The position numbers and the translations under genes are program-made. This document shows, in pieces, positions 1-10,436 of a DNA stretch of 41,955 nucleotides; the first letter of the stretch is position 1; each line of letters starts with the position of its first letter. The stretch is from contig BFEA01000992.1 in the NCBI GenBank assembly GCA_003427395.1, positions 206,349 through 248,303 of the forward strand, written 5' to 3'. The DNA comes from Chara braunii (taxonomy: Eukaryota; Streptophyta; Charophyceae; Charales; Characeae). Under the pieces are notes generated by a model. The model did not search any database. It was not told the origin of the DNA and saw only the letters and a list, made by a program, of their open reading frames with translations.

Positions 1-711
1 TCATGGAAGAATCGGAGGATCTCCTACTAGCATGTGAGTGAAAAGCAAGATCTACACTAGTCCAAATCACAAGAAATGAGCATGAGATCATTCATGAAAG
101 AATCGGAACATCTCCTACTAGTGTATGAGTGAAAAGCAATATTTACACTAGTCCAAATCACAAGAAATGAGCATGAGACCATCCATGGAAGAATCGGAGC
201 ATCTCCTACTTGCATGTGCGTGAAATACAAAAGTTGAAGTAGCCCAAATCACAAAGATTGATTAATGAGATCATCCATAGAAGAATCGGAGCACTGCCTA
301 CTTGCATGTGAGTGAAAAGTAAGAGCTACACTAGCCCAAATCACACGAAATGAGCATGAGATTATTCATGAAAGAGTCGGAACATCTCCTATTAGTGTGT
401 GAGTGAAATGCAAAAGTTACACTAGCCTAAGGCCATATCACAAGATTTGCGCAAGAGATCATCCATGAAAGAATCGGGTTATCTCGTACTGGCATGTGAG
501 TGACAAGCATGATCTACACTAGTCCAAATCACAAGTAATGAGCATGAGATCATCCATAGAAGAAGCGGAGCACTACCTATTAGCATATGAGTGAAAACAA
601 GAGTTTGAGTAGCCCCAATTACAAGTGTTGAGCATGAGGCCATCCATAGAAGAATCGGAGTACTACCTACTAGCATATGAGTGAAAAACAAAAGTTTGAG
701 TAGCCTCAATA
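1..711. repeat. Tandem repeat, ~91-bp unit, about 8 copies
   Basis: A unit beginning with variants of tccatggaagaatcgg recurs near positions 2, 92, 182, 274, 365, 462, 553 and 643, so the period is 90-97 bp, mostly 91. Each unit also carries the conserved pieces atctcctactagcatgtgag and ccaaatcacaagaaatgagc. Copies differ by scattered substitutions, which indicates an old array. It probably continues beyond the left edge of the window. No reading frame is conserved across units; the short minus-strand ORF inside is a by-product of the repetition. It could be a satellite or the internal array of an LTR. Confidence 0.9.
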
Positions 712-890
712 AGAAGAAGAAAAAAAAAAAAAANAAAAAAAAAGAGGAAGAAGGAGGGGAAGAAGAAGAAGAAGGGGGGGAGGTAGAATAAGAAGAATAA
801 GAAGAAGAGGAGGAAGAAGGGGAAGAAGAAGAAGAAGCAGGAGGAGAATACGAATAGGAAGAAGAAGAAGAAGAAGAAGAAGCATCCTCT
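712..890. repeat. Purine-rich low-complexity tract (A)n / (GAA)n / (GGA)n
   Basis: The plus strand is almost entirely A and G for about 170 bp, starting with a long A run that holds one N and continuing as GAA/GGA triplets. The leucine-rich ORF on the opposite strand is a translation artefact of this tract. Confidence 0.9.
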
Positions 891-2083
891 TCCTTCTACT
901 CACCTGGAGACGGAGTCTTAATCTTGATGAAACTTCTTCCTCCTTGCACAAAAGATCTTCTTGGCTATGGCCTTCTTCTCCTTCAAGCGTCTCTCCTTCC
1001 TCTCCCACTTTCTCCCAAGTTACCACAAATTTCAATCACCATAGTTGTGGAGTCCTCCCTTCTATGAGGGCCAATGAGACTCTCTCTAACCTCTCTTTCT
1101 TCCTCACACCCAGGGGGCTATGGCGGATCACCTCCCTAAGGCCAGCCTCACTACCACTAGTCTCTAGAGCTCCTCTCCCTAGCTCATGGTCTCCACCAAA
1201 CTCCTAAACTGGCATGGGTTCCCCTCTCCTTTCTCCAAGTGAAAGAGTGTTCCTGTGAACTCACATGGGCAGCATGGGCACTCCTCATGCAATTGTGAAA
1301 GTGGTGGATTGAATTCCCAGCTTATGTAGGCTGAAACCAACAGTCCGGCCAACCCATGGGCCTCCCCATGTGCCTTGAGGTGAACCGAGGTACCCCCAAG
1401 GTAAAATTCTACTACTAGGCCCTTCCGGAGGTACCCGGGCCTCTTTTTGGCCAAGTACATGCAGTCCGAGTGATTGGTACCAACTCGGATTACCTCTTGG
1501 CCTACTTCGGCCTCCTTTTCACCTCTCAAATGCTGCTCTCTTGGGTCCTAATGCCCAAGGGGCAATTTTACTTGAGAGAAAAATGCCTAGTGGGTCTTTT
1601 TCTCGATTTTTTCAGTTTGTACCCCATTTTTGGTAGTCGATATATTTTTCCATGCAGCGGCACATTTTCAGCCTTGGATCTGGCTGAGATCCAAGACCAA
1701 CAATATTCCGTGTCACCCCCAAGTAGCCCTTGCTTCAATTTTGAGCCCCTAAGTCTATTTTTTTAATTTTTGGTGCATCTGACTCTCTTTTTGGGTCAAA
1801 TGCACAGTTTTGTCCCTTTCCCTCTTTTGTTTGTTTCCATTTTGGGCTGCCACCTCATTCCGGAGCTAGCCGTTTTGAATTGGCACACCAAAAACGGTTA
1901 GTTCCTCTCCACCATGAGATCGATCTCAGATACACGGTAAAAAAAAACACCGGCCTTTTCTCTTTTGCATTTTCTCTCATTTTTTTCTTTTTAATTTAGA
2001 TTTTATTAAGATATGGCCCCGAGGGTCATATCTCTGCAATCCGGATTGCCCTCCCTCATTCTAGGAGGGATGAGGTCACATTT
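891..2083. other. Non-coding stretch, no gene recognised
   Basis: Pyrimidine-rich on the plus strand, with only short unrelated ORFs. A near-consensus minus-strand 5' splice site (CAG|GTGAGT) lies at about 899-907. The stretch contains a perfect 9-bp hairpin at 1673-1695 (stem CTTGGATCT, loop ggctg). I see no protein motif, tRNA or rRNA. Confidence 0.5.
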
Positions 2084-2114
2084 GGGACCTGCTAGTCCCT
2101 ACTGTGCAGGTCCC
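2084..2114. other. Perfect hairpin, 9-bp stem
   Basis: GGGACCTGC at 2084-2092 pairs with GCAGGTCCC at 2106-2114 across a 13-nt loop. The loop contains tagtccctact, a word that returns near the hairpin at 2967-2990, so the two dyads may come from the same repeat family. It lies just outside the left arm of the large inverted repeat. Confidence 0.6.
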
Positions 2115-2119
2115 AATAG

Positions 2120-2830
2120 GCCGGTACACTCTCCTCTACTCCTTTCTGCCTTTTTGTCTCATTCTCCCTCATTTTTTGCTAATTTTTCTTTTTTTTTTCT
2201 TTTATTTCAGTTGTGACAAGTGCCAAACTGTTGTGCACCCTCTTTCTAGGCCTTACGGCCTCATTCAAGGCCAGGTCCATGGATGGTACTTGGTCGTTGT
2301 ATCTCGGATTTCAACAATGGCACCCCCATGCTCTTAGAGGGCTCCATTTTGCCTTTGTTTGTCCTATTTTGAGCCCTTTTTGCTCCGATTTTCCAAGGAC
2401 AACCTTTTTCTTAAGTTGAGCTTCTTGAGGCTCTATTTTCTCATGTCTACTTGTCCGAGATATTTAGGACTGCTGGGCAGCCCTCCTAGTATCATTATTT
2501 TACTTTCTGTTTTTTCCATGACTCTCCCACTTGCCTCCTCTAGTGATTGCGCTAGTGGTGCTAATATTTTCCACCGTCTGGATCTTTGATCTTGACGGTG
2601 CCGTTTGCTTGAACAATTATTCCTTGTGCTTGCTCATGGTTCCCTTGGGACATCCCAAGTCCCCGCCACTTTCCTCCGTACTAGTTCCATTTTCTTGTCC
2701 CGCTGACGGTCCCGCCGACGCATGTCTCGTTTTTTCGACTTTTATTATTTGGCCCACTTGGTCCCCGACAACATTCCGGATGGTGTCCCATTTTTATTTT
2801 TAGGGCCCTCTTGCCCTTGGTGGTCCCATC
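2120..2830 (+). repeat. Left arm of large imperfect inverted repeat
   Basis: Read against the reverse complement of 3410-4130, this arm keeps the same word order: a gtctcattctccc-like word, then gacaagtgccaa, a tatctcgga word, tccgattttcc, then gtgctaatatt followed closely by gatcttgacggtg. The anchor pairs 2165/4095, 2300/3958 and 2555/3685 have nearly the same midpoint (about 3120-3130), as expected for one inverted duplication. Identity is only moderate by eye, so the duplication is old. ORFs in the arm are short and not conserved between arms. Confidence 0.65.
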
Positions 2831-2966
2831 ATCTCTACATGCATGCTGATTTTTCTAGGCCGTGAGATCTCATCTCACGATCGCCGTTTACCGTCTCCCA
2901 TGCCGAAATTGCTCCTTTCTAGCATTTTGGGAGTGAGTGAGTTAGCCGTCGGTAGGGACTACCACA

Positions 2967-2990
2967 AGTAGGGACTGGTTGGTCCCTACT
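2967..2990. other. Perfect hairpin, 9-bp stem, 6-nt loop
   Basis: AGTAGGGAC at 2967-2975 pairs with GTCCCTACT at 2982-2990 around the loop tggttg. It sits in the spacer of the large inverted repeat. A partial extra copy of the stem word (gtagggact) lies just upstream at 2952-2960. Confidence 0.65.
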
Positions 2991-3409
2991 GTCCAAGAAA
3001 GTAGGAAAAGAGAAGAAAAACAAAGAGAAAAGAAAAGAAACGAGAAAAATACCTTAACGATAAAAAACGGTCACTTGGGGAGATACATCCGTGACCAGAT
3101 TCATTATGGAATATGGCTAGAACATAGTATGAGGCCGGGAGGGCCATTGGGATGCAACAAGACTAAGGTCAAAGGGGCCTTGAACCAGCAAACGCAGCAC
3201 GACAGCGACATAGGAATGAGGGAGTCGAGAGATGGACGGCCCGGAGGCCGTGGGAAATGGGAAAACGAGGGCCCAACATGGGGGCCACCTACGGGAGCCT
3301 CGGAGCGGAGGCCCATGACCAAAGAAATCGGCGCGCCTTGTGCGCAAGAAAAGACAAGGGAGAAGGGTCACAATGGGGCGGCGAAACGCCCNAGGGACGT
3401 GGGACACCC

Positions 3410-4130
3410 CGGGGAAAGGCACCTAGGGCCACGTGGGACTAAGGAAAAATAATGGCATCCAGGGCAAAAAGTGTCGGGGTCCACCCGTGGGACTAAGTGC
3501 CGGGGACTGCCGGTGGGACTAAGTGCCGGGNACCGGCGGTGGGACTAGTGTCAGGGACCCCCGTCGGGACGGATGGCGGCGACATGTGAAAGTCCCAAGA
3601 AGAAACGGCGGCACTACATGAGGGAAAATAATAAGGGCAAGGTGCACCGTCAAGATCAGCATCTTGACGACCAAGAATATTAGCACCGCTAGTGCAAACA
3701 CTAACGGTAGCAAACGGGAAGGCCGAAAAGAAAAGAAAAAGTAAAGAAACTTGAGGTGAAAGCATGGGAGCAATCCGAGAAATCTCGGATCAGCCTCCCT
3801 CAAGAAAATGGAGTCAAAAGAACGAAAAATCACGGATCAGCCTCCATGTGAAAAATAGCCCCCCGGGAGAAAATCGGAGTAGGAGGGGCCACTATGGGAG
3901 GAAAATAGAAGTAAAGGGAAGCTCCCATGGGCATGAGAAGACCATTATTGCAGTCCGAGATAAAACGGACTACACCTCAGGCATAGGAAGGGTCAAAACT
4001 AAGAGGAAGGGGCTAGAAAAGGGCCTTAACGGCCACTTGGCACTTGGCATGCTACAAAAAAAAAGAGAAAAGAAAAGAAAATGTGGGAGAATAAGACAAG
4101 AAGAGTTTTCTCCCTCTGTGGTTTTTTCCC
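3410..4130 (-). repeat. Right arm of large imperfect inverted repeat
   Basis: Purine-rich on the plus strand; its reverse complement follows 2120-2830 in order. The clearest match is the segment 3640-3697, whose complement carries gtgctaatatt and gatcttgacggtg like 2555-2605. The region 3460-3560 also contains three near-copies of a short direct unit (gtgggactaagtgccgggga and variants). Confidence 0.65.
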
Positions 4131-4299
4131 CAAGGCATTACTCCCTCCTGCGGCCTAATCCTTTGTCCTCTCTCTCTCTTTCGTTTTTAGTCCTGATTTC
4201 TTTGTTGTGCATAATTTGTCTATATTCAGTCTCTCGAGTGATGGGAAGTTATTCGGGACCCACCAGTCCCGACACCGTGATCGAGGAGTCGGCCAGATG

Positions 4300-5020
4300 C
4301 GAGCTCGGCGAGAGAAGGTGAACGGACTGGCTCGAGCACGAGTGAACCAAGAACAAACGGGGCGAACGAATAGGCGGGAGTGCAAATGTACCTAGATCGT
4401 GAATCGACAAGATGCAATTTCGTCCAGCAAGGGAACAGACTGGTTTGGGTAGGGACAAATCGAGGTCAGGGAACGAGCCCCATGCAGGGTTGTTAATCAT
4501 AAAGGGGAGATGAACGACCAGTCCGGAGCGAGAGCGCGCCTAGGATCGAAACAAGTCGAGGCGGGATGACGAGGGAAGGAAGGAAGCAAGGGGGCTTACG
4601 CCGAGATTGGGCTAGAACATGCAAAAACGAGAAAACGCGCGTAAAGGGGACGAAGTGACTGGCCGAGGAGGAGTGAGGACGGATCGCGGGTGTGAGGTGA
4701 GAAGCGGGAAAGTATGAAAATTTTGGCAAAAGGGTCGTGCAGAAGGCAACAATGATTTTTCCTCAAGTTTATCGACGACGCGGAAGGTATGCTGACGACG
4801 AATGAATCGAGTCAACGGGGCGTCAAAACTACTTGTCGCAGATTAAGACGTAGGGTGAAATTACTAAAGGCCCCAGCCATGCGGCCGGGGCAACCGGTCA
4901 GGAAGCCAGACTGCCGTAGTGGGCTACGACAGTTAGCAAAAATCTGCGTCTAGTAGGCAATGCATCAACCAGAAGGGGGGGGGGGGGACGTACCATACTT
5001 ATATTGGGAAAGTTCATAGT
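4300..5020. other. Non-coding stretch, no gene recognised
   Basis: No protein-like frame, RNA gene or repeat array is visible. A run of about 14 G lies at 4975-4987 and a small G/C dyad (ggccccagccatgcggccgggg) sits near 4870-4891. Short ORFs here have no recognisable motif. Confidence 0.4.
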
Positions 5021-5031
5021 ATAATCGAACT

Positions 5032-5119
5032 AGGAGCTAGCCCAGTAGGTACGAGTACGGACTAACATGTGAAAGACACACGGATCGAATCCGCCTGACA
5101 TCGGGCTAGCTCCTCTTTT
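5032..5119 (+). other. tRNA-like dyad with box A, box B and T-run (tRNA-derived element candidate)
   Basis: AGGAGCTAGCCC at 5032-5043 is exactly complementary to GGGCTAGCTCCT at 5103-5114, closing an 83-nt unit. Inside it, TAGCCCAGTAGG (5038-5049) fits an eukaryotic pol III box A and GATCGAATCC (near 5083-5092) fits box B. A TTTT run follows directly at 5116-5119, as a pol III terminator would. It does not fold as a normal tRNA: the T-arm is short and about ten extra bases lie between it and the acceptor strand. A tRNA pseudogene or SINE head is the most likely explanation. Confidence 0.4.
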
Positions 5120-5149
5120 ACTGAAAAACAACACTGTGGCCGCCCGATA

Positions 5150-5240
5150 TTTTTTTCACCCGCCCTCAGGCGGTCGGGACTCGAACCCGTAACCTCGTCT
5201 TTAGTTTTATAGTTTTAGTTACAGTCAACTCGGCTGAAAG
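5150..5240 (-). other. Second tRNA-like pol III signal, possible SINE head
   Basis: On the minus strand GGGTTCGAGTCCC (complement of 5176-5188) is a perfect box B / T-arm, and TCAGCCGAGTTGA (complement of 5225-5237) is close to box A, about 40 bp upstream. The intervening sequence is A-rich and does not form an anticodon arm, so a functional tRNA is unlikely. It is convergent with the signal at 5032-5119. Confidence 0.35.
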
Positions 5241-5284
5241 GAGGACCCTGCACTTGGCTTGCAGATACAGTTAGTAGTTGGATT

Positions 5285-5400
5285 TTCCTTTATTTTCCTT
5301 TGTTTTTTTTTTTAGTTAGATTCGTTTCCAATTTTTTTTTTTTTTAGTTAGATTCATTTCTAGTTTTTTTTTGTTTTTTTTTGGTTTTTTTTCTGGTTTT
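5285..5400. repeat. Poly-T-rich tract with a tagttagattc repeat
   Basis: Long T runs alternate with two to three copies of tagttagattcgtttcc-like words. It might be the tail of a minus-strand retroposon, but no partner sequence is recognisable. Confidence 0.6.
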
Positions 5401-5799
5401 GTAGCTACTCTTTCTTAGATTCACTACTCCGAAACCAGGCAGATTCGGTCCTAGAGTCTAACGCTATCTACATGTTGCAATTGAGGTACCCCGCCCCACA
5501 ACAAACGTAGGAAGTCATGGGTGCGGGCAAGGGAAAGGGCCTGCATGTAAAGACAACCAAGAGCAGAAGCAAATGCAGGAAGAAGGAGAAGCGAGCACAG
5601 GAAGAAGGAGGAGCGGGCGCAAGAAGATGATGGCAGGCGGGAGGGTGTGAGATGAGCGATGGCAAGTGCGCAAAAGGAGGAAGGATTGCGGGCGCAAGAA
5701 AAGGAAAGGCGCATGCTAGCAAGCGGGGGTAGGACGCGCTGAGGAAAGAAGGCGGCGAGTGGGGAGGAAGTGCGTTGGAAAAGGAGGCGTGTGGAGAAA

Positions 5800-5915
5800 G
5801 TAAGCAAACGAAGAAAGAAGAAGAAGAAGAAGAAGAAGAAGAAAAAGAAGAAAAAGTGAGAGGAGAAAAACAAGGATAAGGAGAAGGAGAAGAGGAGGAG
5901 GAAGAGAGAAGACGA
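5800..5915. repeat. (GAA)n / (GAG)n purine tract
   Basis: About 115 bp of nearly pure purine on the plus strand with GAA triplets at 5812-5850. The minus-strand ORF across it is a low-complexity artefact. Confidence 0.85.
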
Positions 5916-6030
5916 GGGGGCGAAACTCGACTTAAAAAACCCTCATCTGTGGGTTCTGGGGAGAGCGGTTGCGGCTTTGTTGTAGCATTGTCTTCGTCTC
6001 CGCACTCACAACGACGAGTTTTTATTCAAT

Positions 6031-6102
6031 ATGGGAGATGTCGCGACTTGTGAGGGACTCTACGCTCGAGTTGGCATCACAGAACAACGCATTGACCAGC
6101 AG
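6031..6102 (+). CDS. Possible 5' coding exon (24 codons) ending at a consensus splice donor
   Basis: An ATG at 6031 opens a 24-codon frame (MGDVATCEGLYARVGITEQR and four more residues) that ends exactly before CAG|GTAAGT at 6103. A 3' splice site (pyrimidine-rich, then gcttgcag) ends at 6247, giving a 145-bp intron in phase 0. The downstream exon soon runs into a (GT)n microsatellite at 6263, so if this was a gene it is broken or continues differently. I do not recognise the peptide. No TATA box is evident upstream, but the sequence between the purine tract and the ATG would fit a short 5' UTR. Another possibility is a 5' exon carried by a transposon. Confidence 0.35.
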
Positions 6103-6153
6103 GTAAGTCTTCCAACCCCGCGACTGCCCACATGCTACTTCCATCGATATTAT

Positions 6154-6200
6154 GAGCAAAATCGAATGAATCTCCCGCTACAACATGGAAATATACACCG
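6154..6200 (+). repeat. Diverged copy of the LTR antisense exon-like segment (copy 1)
   Basis: The words tcgaatgaatctcccgct and atggaaatatacaccgtc parallel 6393-6450 and the reverse complement of 22365-22410 in the element A LTR. It lies inside the putative intron after the 6031-6102 exon. Confidence 0.45.
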
Positions 6201-6259
6201 TCATTTACACTTGCCGCTGACGCACCTTCGTTCCTGCTTGCTTGCAGGATCGCCATTCG

Positions 6260-6262
<3 letters not shown>

Positions 6263-6349
<87 letters not shown>
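6263..6349. repeat. (GT)n microsatellite, about 43 units
   Basis: Uninterrupted GT dinucleotides. It accounts for the CVCV and HTHT ORFs on both strands. Confidence 0.98.
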
Positions 6350-6352
<3 letters not shown>

Positions 6353-6392
6353 ATGTGAGTGTCGATCACGCGACTGACAACGTGAAGTAGGA

Positions 6393-6450
6393 CAAGCAAG
6401 ATCGATTGAATCTACCGTTAGGACATAGAAATGTACATTACTATACGTAT
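6393..6450 (+). repeat. Diverged copy of the LTR antisense exon-like segment (copy 2)
   Basis: The words gattgaatctaccgtt and gaaatgtacattac closely match the reverse complement of the LTR at 22365-22410 (gaatctaccgttggagc, gaaatgtacattgctac). A (GA)n-rich tract follows at 6456-6500. Confidence 0.5.
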
Positions 6451-6637
6451 GTATGTGAGAGAGAGAAGAGAGAGAGGGAGGATAGAGAGAAAGAGGGCGA
6501 ACGGAATAACTTACCTGTTCCACTAGTCATTGCCATATCCGTTGCCTTGCAAACATACCTGAATCGCAAAGGTACCGATCGCTAGAAAACCAGGTCGGAC
6601 AGATAGTTTGAATACATTTTCTTTTTGTTTATTTGTG

Positions 6638-6639
<2 letters not shown>

Positions 6640-6678
<39 letters not shown>

Positions 6679-6703
6679 CATATTATTATTATTATTATTA
6701 TCA

Positions 6704-6748
<45 letters not shown>
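6640..6748. repeat. (ATT)n microsatellite with tcata interruptions
   Basis: About 35 ATT/TTA triplets, broken twice by tcat at about 6678 and 6700. Related AT triplet tracts occur at 8141-8200 and 9913-9985. Confidence 0.97.
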
Positions 6749-6759
6749 TTCTTTTTTTG

Positions 6760-8140
6760 TTTGATCTTGTGTGTGGTCATCGTCATCACCAAGATCAATC
6801 TCCTTCGTCATTCATACCTATTACTTTGGCTTAACCTGGCCGTAATGTCGGCCAGATACATCCGAAATTTGGAGAAGCTACCTAACAATCATCCGCTACC
6901 AGAACGGGTACTATTCGAGAATCGGATGAGCAGAGATGAGCAGGGAATGCGGAAAACAGTAGCCAGGCGAAGTAAAGAAAGAAGGAAGGATGACACATGA
7001 GGAGGAGTGGAAGTGCGAGAAGGAGAGGCTCGGCGAGAGAGCACAGAGAAGGCGACCACAAAAGAAACAGACACGCATAAGCGGAAGAGGAGAGCACACA
7101 CAAATAAAATACAGATAGGAAGGGAGAGCACAACGAGCCAATGAAGGAGAGGAGGAGATGTGGGGGGGGATGATAACATGCAGAAAGACGAATGATTGAA
7201 CAATGAGTGAATTCAGTCTCCAGGTGAGTCGGTGAACTTCGATGAAACACCTCGTCTTCTGCCCCCCCCTTGTCATAGGAATGCACCTAGCCAAAAATAT
7301 AGTTAATATACATTCGTTTTAGTTTGGCCTATCTTTCGCTTGTTTATTATTTTGTTTTAATTTCATTAGTTTGATTAATCATTCTTATTTCTGGTAGAAA
7401 AGGTGAAGGGAGTAAAAAAAGGGAGAAAAAGTGAACAGGAAGATGAAGAAAACTCACGATTGCAGGCTTGAGAGCAACGAACACGAGGGGAAACAGATTT
7501 GAGGAGAAGTAAATGTGCAGCAGCAAAGAGAGGAAGAACGGAGGGAGGGGTTGTAAAACGGATGCACAAGAACAAGAATGAAGAAAGAGAGAAGAAGAGA
7601 GAGAGGGCAAGCGAACGCACAGAGAGTGAGAGAGAGGGAAGGAGAGGAGGCGAATGGTGGTACTTGGGTGCAAGTGGCATATGTGTGTTGGGGAACGAGG
7701 TTGTGAGTGAGGCAAGAGACATACCTGGTGCTGGAAGCGTGCGACATAAGTCGCTTTATGCTCCAACTTCGGGAAAAATGTTGTCGTCATCATTCGGCAT
7801 TGTAGTCTAGGCTAGATAGGATCTGCCATCTGTAGTCTGGGCGCCGAGCGCCGGAATAGGATATCAACATTGGTTCTTCATTGATGATGATGATGAGACT
7901 TTACCAACATTGTCAATTATGAGCTTTTAGTGTCTTTTTATTTTGAGAGATGGTTAACGGATGCATATATTTTCAGGTCTCCTTTCCAGGCAGTTCAACC
8001 ACTTTAAGTTACTACACCACTTTGTTGTTGGTTCTGGGTCACAACTATCTGGTCCTGTGTATATGATGCTGTTTGATTTCTGAAGTTCACTATCGCCCAT
8101 TTTCCTTGCATTTTGTGTAATTTAAATTTATTATTTCTTT
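6760..8140. other. Non-coding stretch, no gene recognised
   Basis: Two purine-rich blocks (6950-7180 and 7395-7660) with GA-rich composition produce long serine/leucine-rich minus-strand ORFs that have no domain character. Isolated splice-donor-like words occur, for example CAG|GTGAGT at 7228 on the plus strand and CAG|GTATGT on the minus strand near 7715, but no exon can be defined. Confidence 0.4.
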
Positions 8141-8200
8141 TATTATTGTTATTATTATTATTTATTATTATTATTATTATAATATAAATATTATTATTAG
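8141..8200. repeat. (TTA)n microsatellite
   Basis: Imperfect TTA/ATT triplets over about 60 bp. Confidence 0.9.
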
Positions 8201-8859
8201 CGAAAATCAAACTCACTTTCATTCACACTTTTCATGCATGCAAACATGTACGCAGCAAAACGGCGACAAACGCCCAACTCAAAGCTCGAGGATATGGCAA
8301 CCAAGACACTGTTCAGATGCAAGGTCGCTTCAACAGGCTAGGATGCATCAGCACCCACACATCGCAACTCTTGTCATTGTGTCCAACACGACTGTTCACG
8401 TCACACTTCAACTCCGGATCACCCTGGATAGTCCACGCTCACACTCTACATATACACAAATGCACACCTATTACTAACTATGCCAGCTATGGCCGCCAAC
8501 TAACTCTACTCTACAAGCAGCTATGGCTGCGCTAACTCCCTCTTGCCCACTTCCTCTTCGGGCTCACTGCAGACCANCCCGCTNAANTCGCTGTAGCAGC
8601 ACTTCCGCANNGCTCACGCAGGAATGAATNAATGATTGGGCGCTGCCTCTTGAGTTATACTTTTGTAGNTGATGGTCTGNCCCTCTTCCATACCCGTAGT
8701 GCAGACAGTCTCATGCGCCACATGCGGTATTTGCTTGACTGGACCAGGAAAGACTGGGACGAGGACTCCTGACTCAGCACGGGTAGACTCCACCACTGTC
8801 CACTTACCTCTAGTCTGTTGTGAGTCACGGTTGAAGCGTTGTTTCCGGACCTTCCGGAA

Positions 8860-9000
8860 GTCTGTGGATCTGGCCCTTCGGCTTTGTAGCAGCTACGACC
8901 TTGACCTTTCAGGACTGTAACAACTAAGACCTTGATCTCTCAGAGTCTCAGGGTTGTAACAGCTACAACCTCGACCTTTCAGAAGTCCTACACAACTACA
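8860..9000. repeat. Degenerate short tandem repeat, ~40-50 bp, three copies
   Basis: tgtagcagctacgaccttga, tgtaacaactaagaccttga and tgtaacagctacaacctcga recur near 8886, 8917 and 8955, each followed by a ctttcag-like word. No coding role is seen. Confidence 0.6.
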
Positions 9001-9912
9001 ATCTTAACTCCTATGGAACAGACCTACGGTCAAAGACCTGATAGCCAGACACAAATAACTAAACAGACAAACAAACAATACACCGACAGATACGGGTGGA
9101 GAAATGAACAGAAAAATACAGGAAGAGAGAAAGAGAAAGGGGAGTCACAGGCAAGAGTCAATCTACAGTAAAAAATCATGTTTCGTAGATGAAAGGTCGT
9201 GACTCACAGCCTTGAGCAGCAGTACTACAGCAAAGATCCGGCCATGACAGACTGAAGCAGGCAGGCCATAGGCGTGCGGTACCGAGTCCAAGTCAAGCCA
9301 AATGATGCATTGACTGNAACGGGGTGTGACTCAGTCCAAGTCAATATAGGGGTTTGCCAGCCACAATTCAAGGAAAAACTGCTAATTTGTGAGAAGCATG
9401 AAAGTGTTGCTGAAGCGCTTGTGCGTTATCTATAAGTAGTTTTCACNCAAGAGTCTACCGGGCAGCGCTGCGCAGAGAAGGAGAACGTCCGCATCAACAT
9501 AAGTTAGTAGTAGGGGTAGAGCTGGGTAGNTGNAGATGTATTCAGAGTCAATATTCTCAAACAGAGAGAGAAACGGAGGGAGAGAGGTGAGGATGATGAT
9601 GCAGAAGCACCTACCTCCCCTCGACGACANTCTGATATCTTNATGTACTTTGGTTCTGCTGCCGACGTCAGTTGAATGCATTATCAATCCATAGGCTACT
9701 AGTAAATCGTAGTCTAGNTGTTGATTGCCAAATAGAAGNGACTCTGATACGTAGGCCAGCGGAGTCAAAAGTATGCTTACTAGCATCCAAATTCGGCATT
9801 TTGGTCCTTAGTTGACGTAGTACTAATGCAGTTTCAACAGTATCAGGCTCCTTGGCGTCCAACGTAGTATTGCAAACTGGAATGTTATCTCACTATTAAT
9901 AGTTCTCTTACG

Positions 9913-9985
9913 TTATTATTATTATTGTTATTATTATTATTACTATTTATTATNATTACTATTATTATTATCATTATTACTATTA
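9913..9985. repeat. (TTA)n / (ATT)n microsatellite
   Basis: Imperfect AT triplets with one N. Confidence 0.9.
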
Positions 9986-10139
9986 TTGGTTGTAGTCTCA
10001 CTGTTGCAACATCATGAGAAAAGCAGGGGTCAGAGAGGAGTAGAGTGTGGGGCACANGAGAGGAGAGGGACATCGTCACCGTGTGACGTTCGTACTTTAA
10101 GTTCCAGACAGGCAATTGCATAGACTTGACATGATCAAT

Positions 10140-10260
10140 GTCAGGGCGATTGTGGGAGCTCTGCCGGAGTTCANGTGGAACTCTGGAGGCAGGGAACTGT
10201 GAGGTTCGCGTCACCTAACCTTTTCCCGTATACCTTTACAGGCTACGCCCTTCTATTGGA
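10140..10260 (+). mobile_element. LTR-like fragment related to element A LTR
   Basis: gattgtgggagctctgc, ctctggaggcagggaa and a following c(c)gtatac word match the order seen at 23450-23510 in the element A LTR (gattgcgggagctctgc, ttctggaggcagggaa, agtatac). It is in the same plus orientation. This suggests a truncated related LTR whose tandem-hairpin block follows at 10437. Confidence 0.5.
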
Positions 10261-10436
10261 TTGTCTGTATGACTGTGTGATATATTGTTTGTGCTTTCTT
10301 CAGGACGAAAGTACATCAAAATGATAAAAATTTATATGATTGACGTAAGAACCCTGCTTGATGAAGGGAAAGAACTTAAGATANCCAAGAACGAACCTAA
10401 GATTGCTTGTGTTTGAAGAACAAAGTGGTGCGATGA

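Noticed and set aside
706-1035. Leucine-rich minus ORF resembling a membrane protein
   Set aside because: Low-complexity (GAA)n/(GGA)n tract; leucine runs come from repeated triplets.
6077-6523. 148-codon minus ORF and overlapping plus ORFs rich in HT or CV
   Set aside because: Translation of the (GT)n microsatellite at 6263-6349.
6608-7000. Plus ORF with isoleucine/leucine/tyrosine runs
   Set aside because: (ATT)n microsatellite read in different frames, not a membrane protein.
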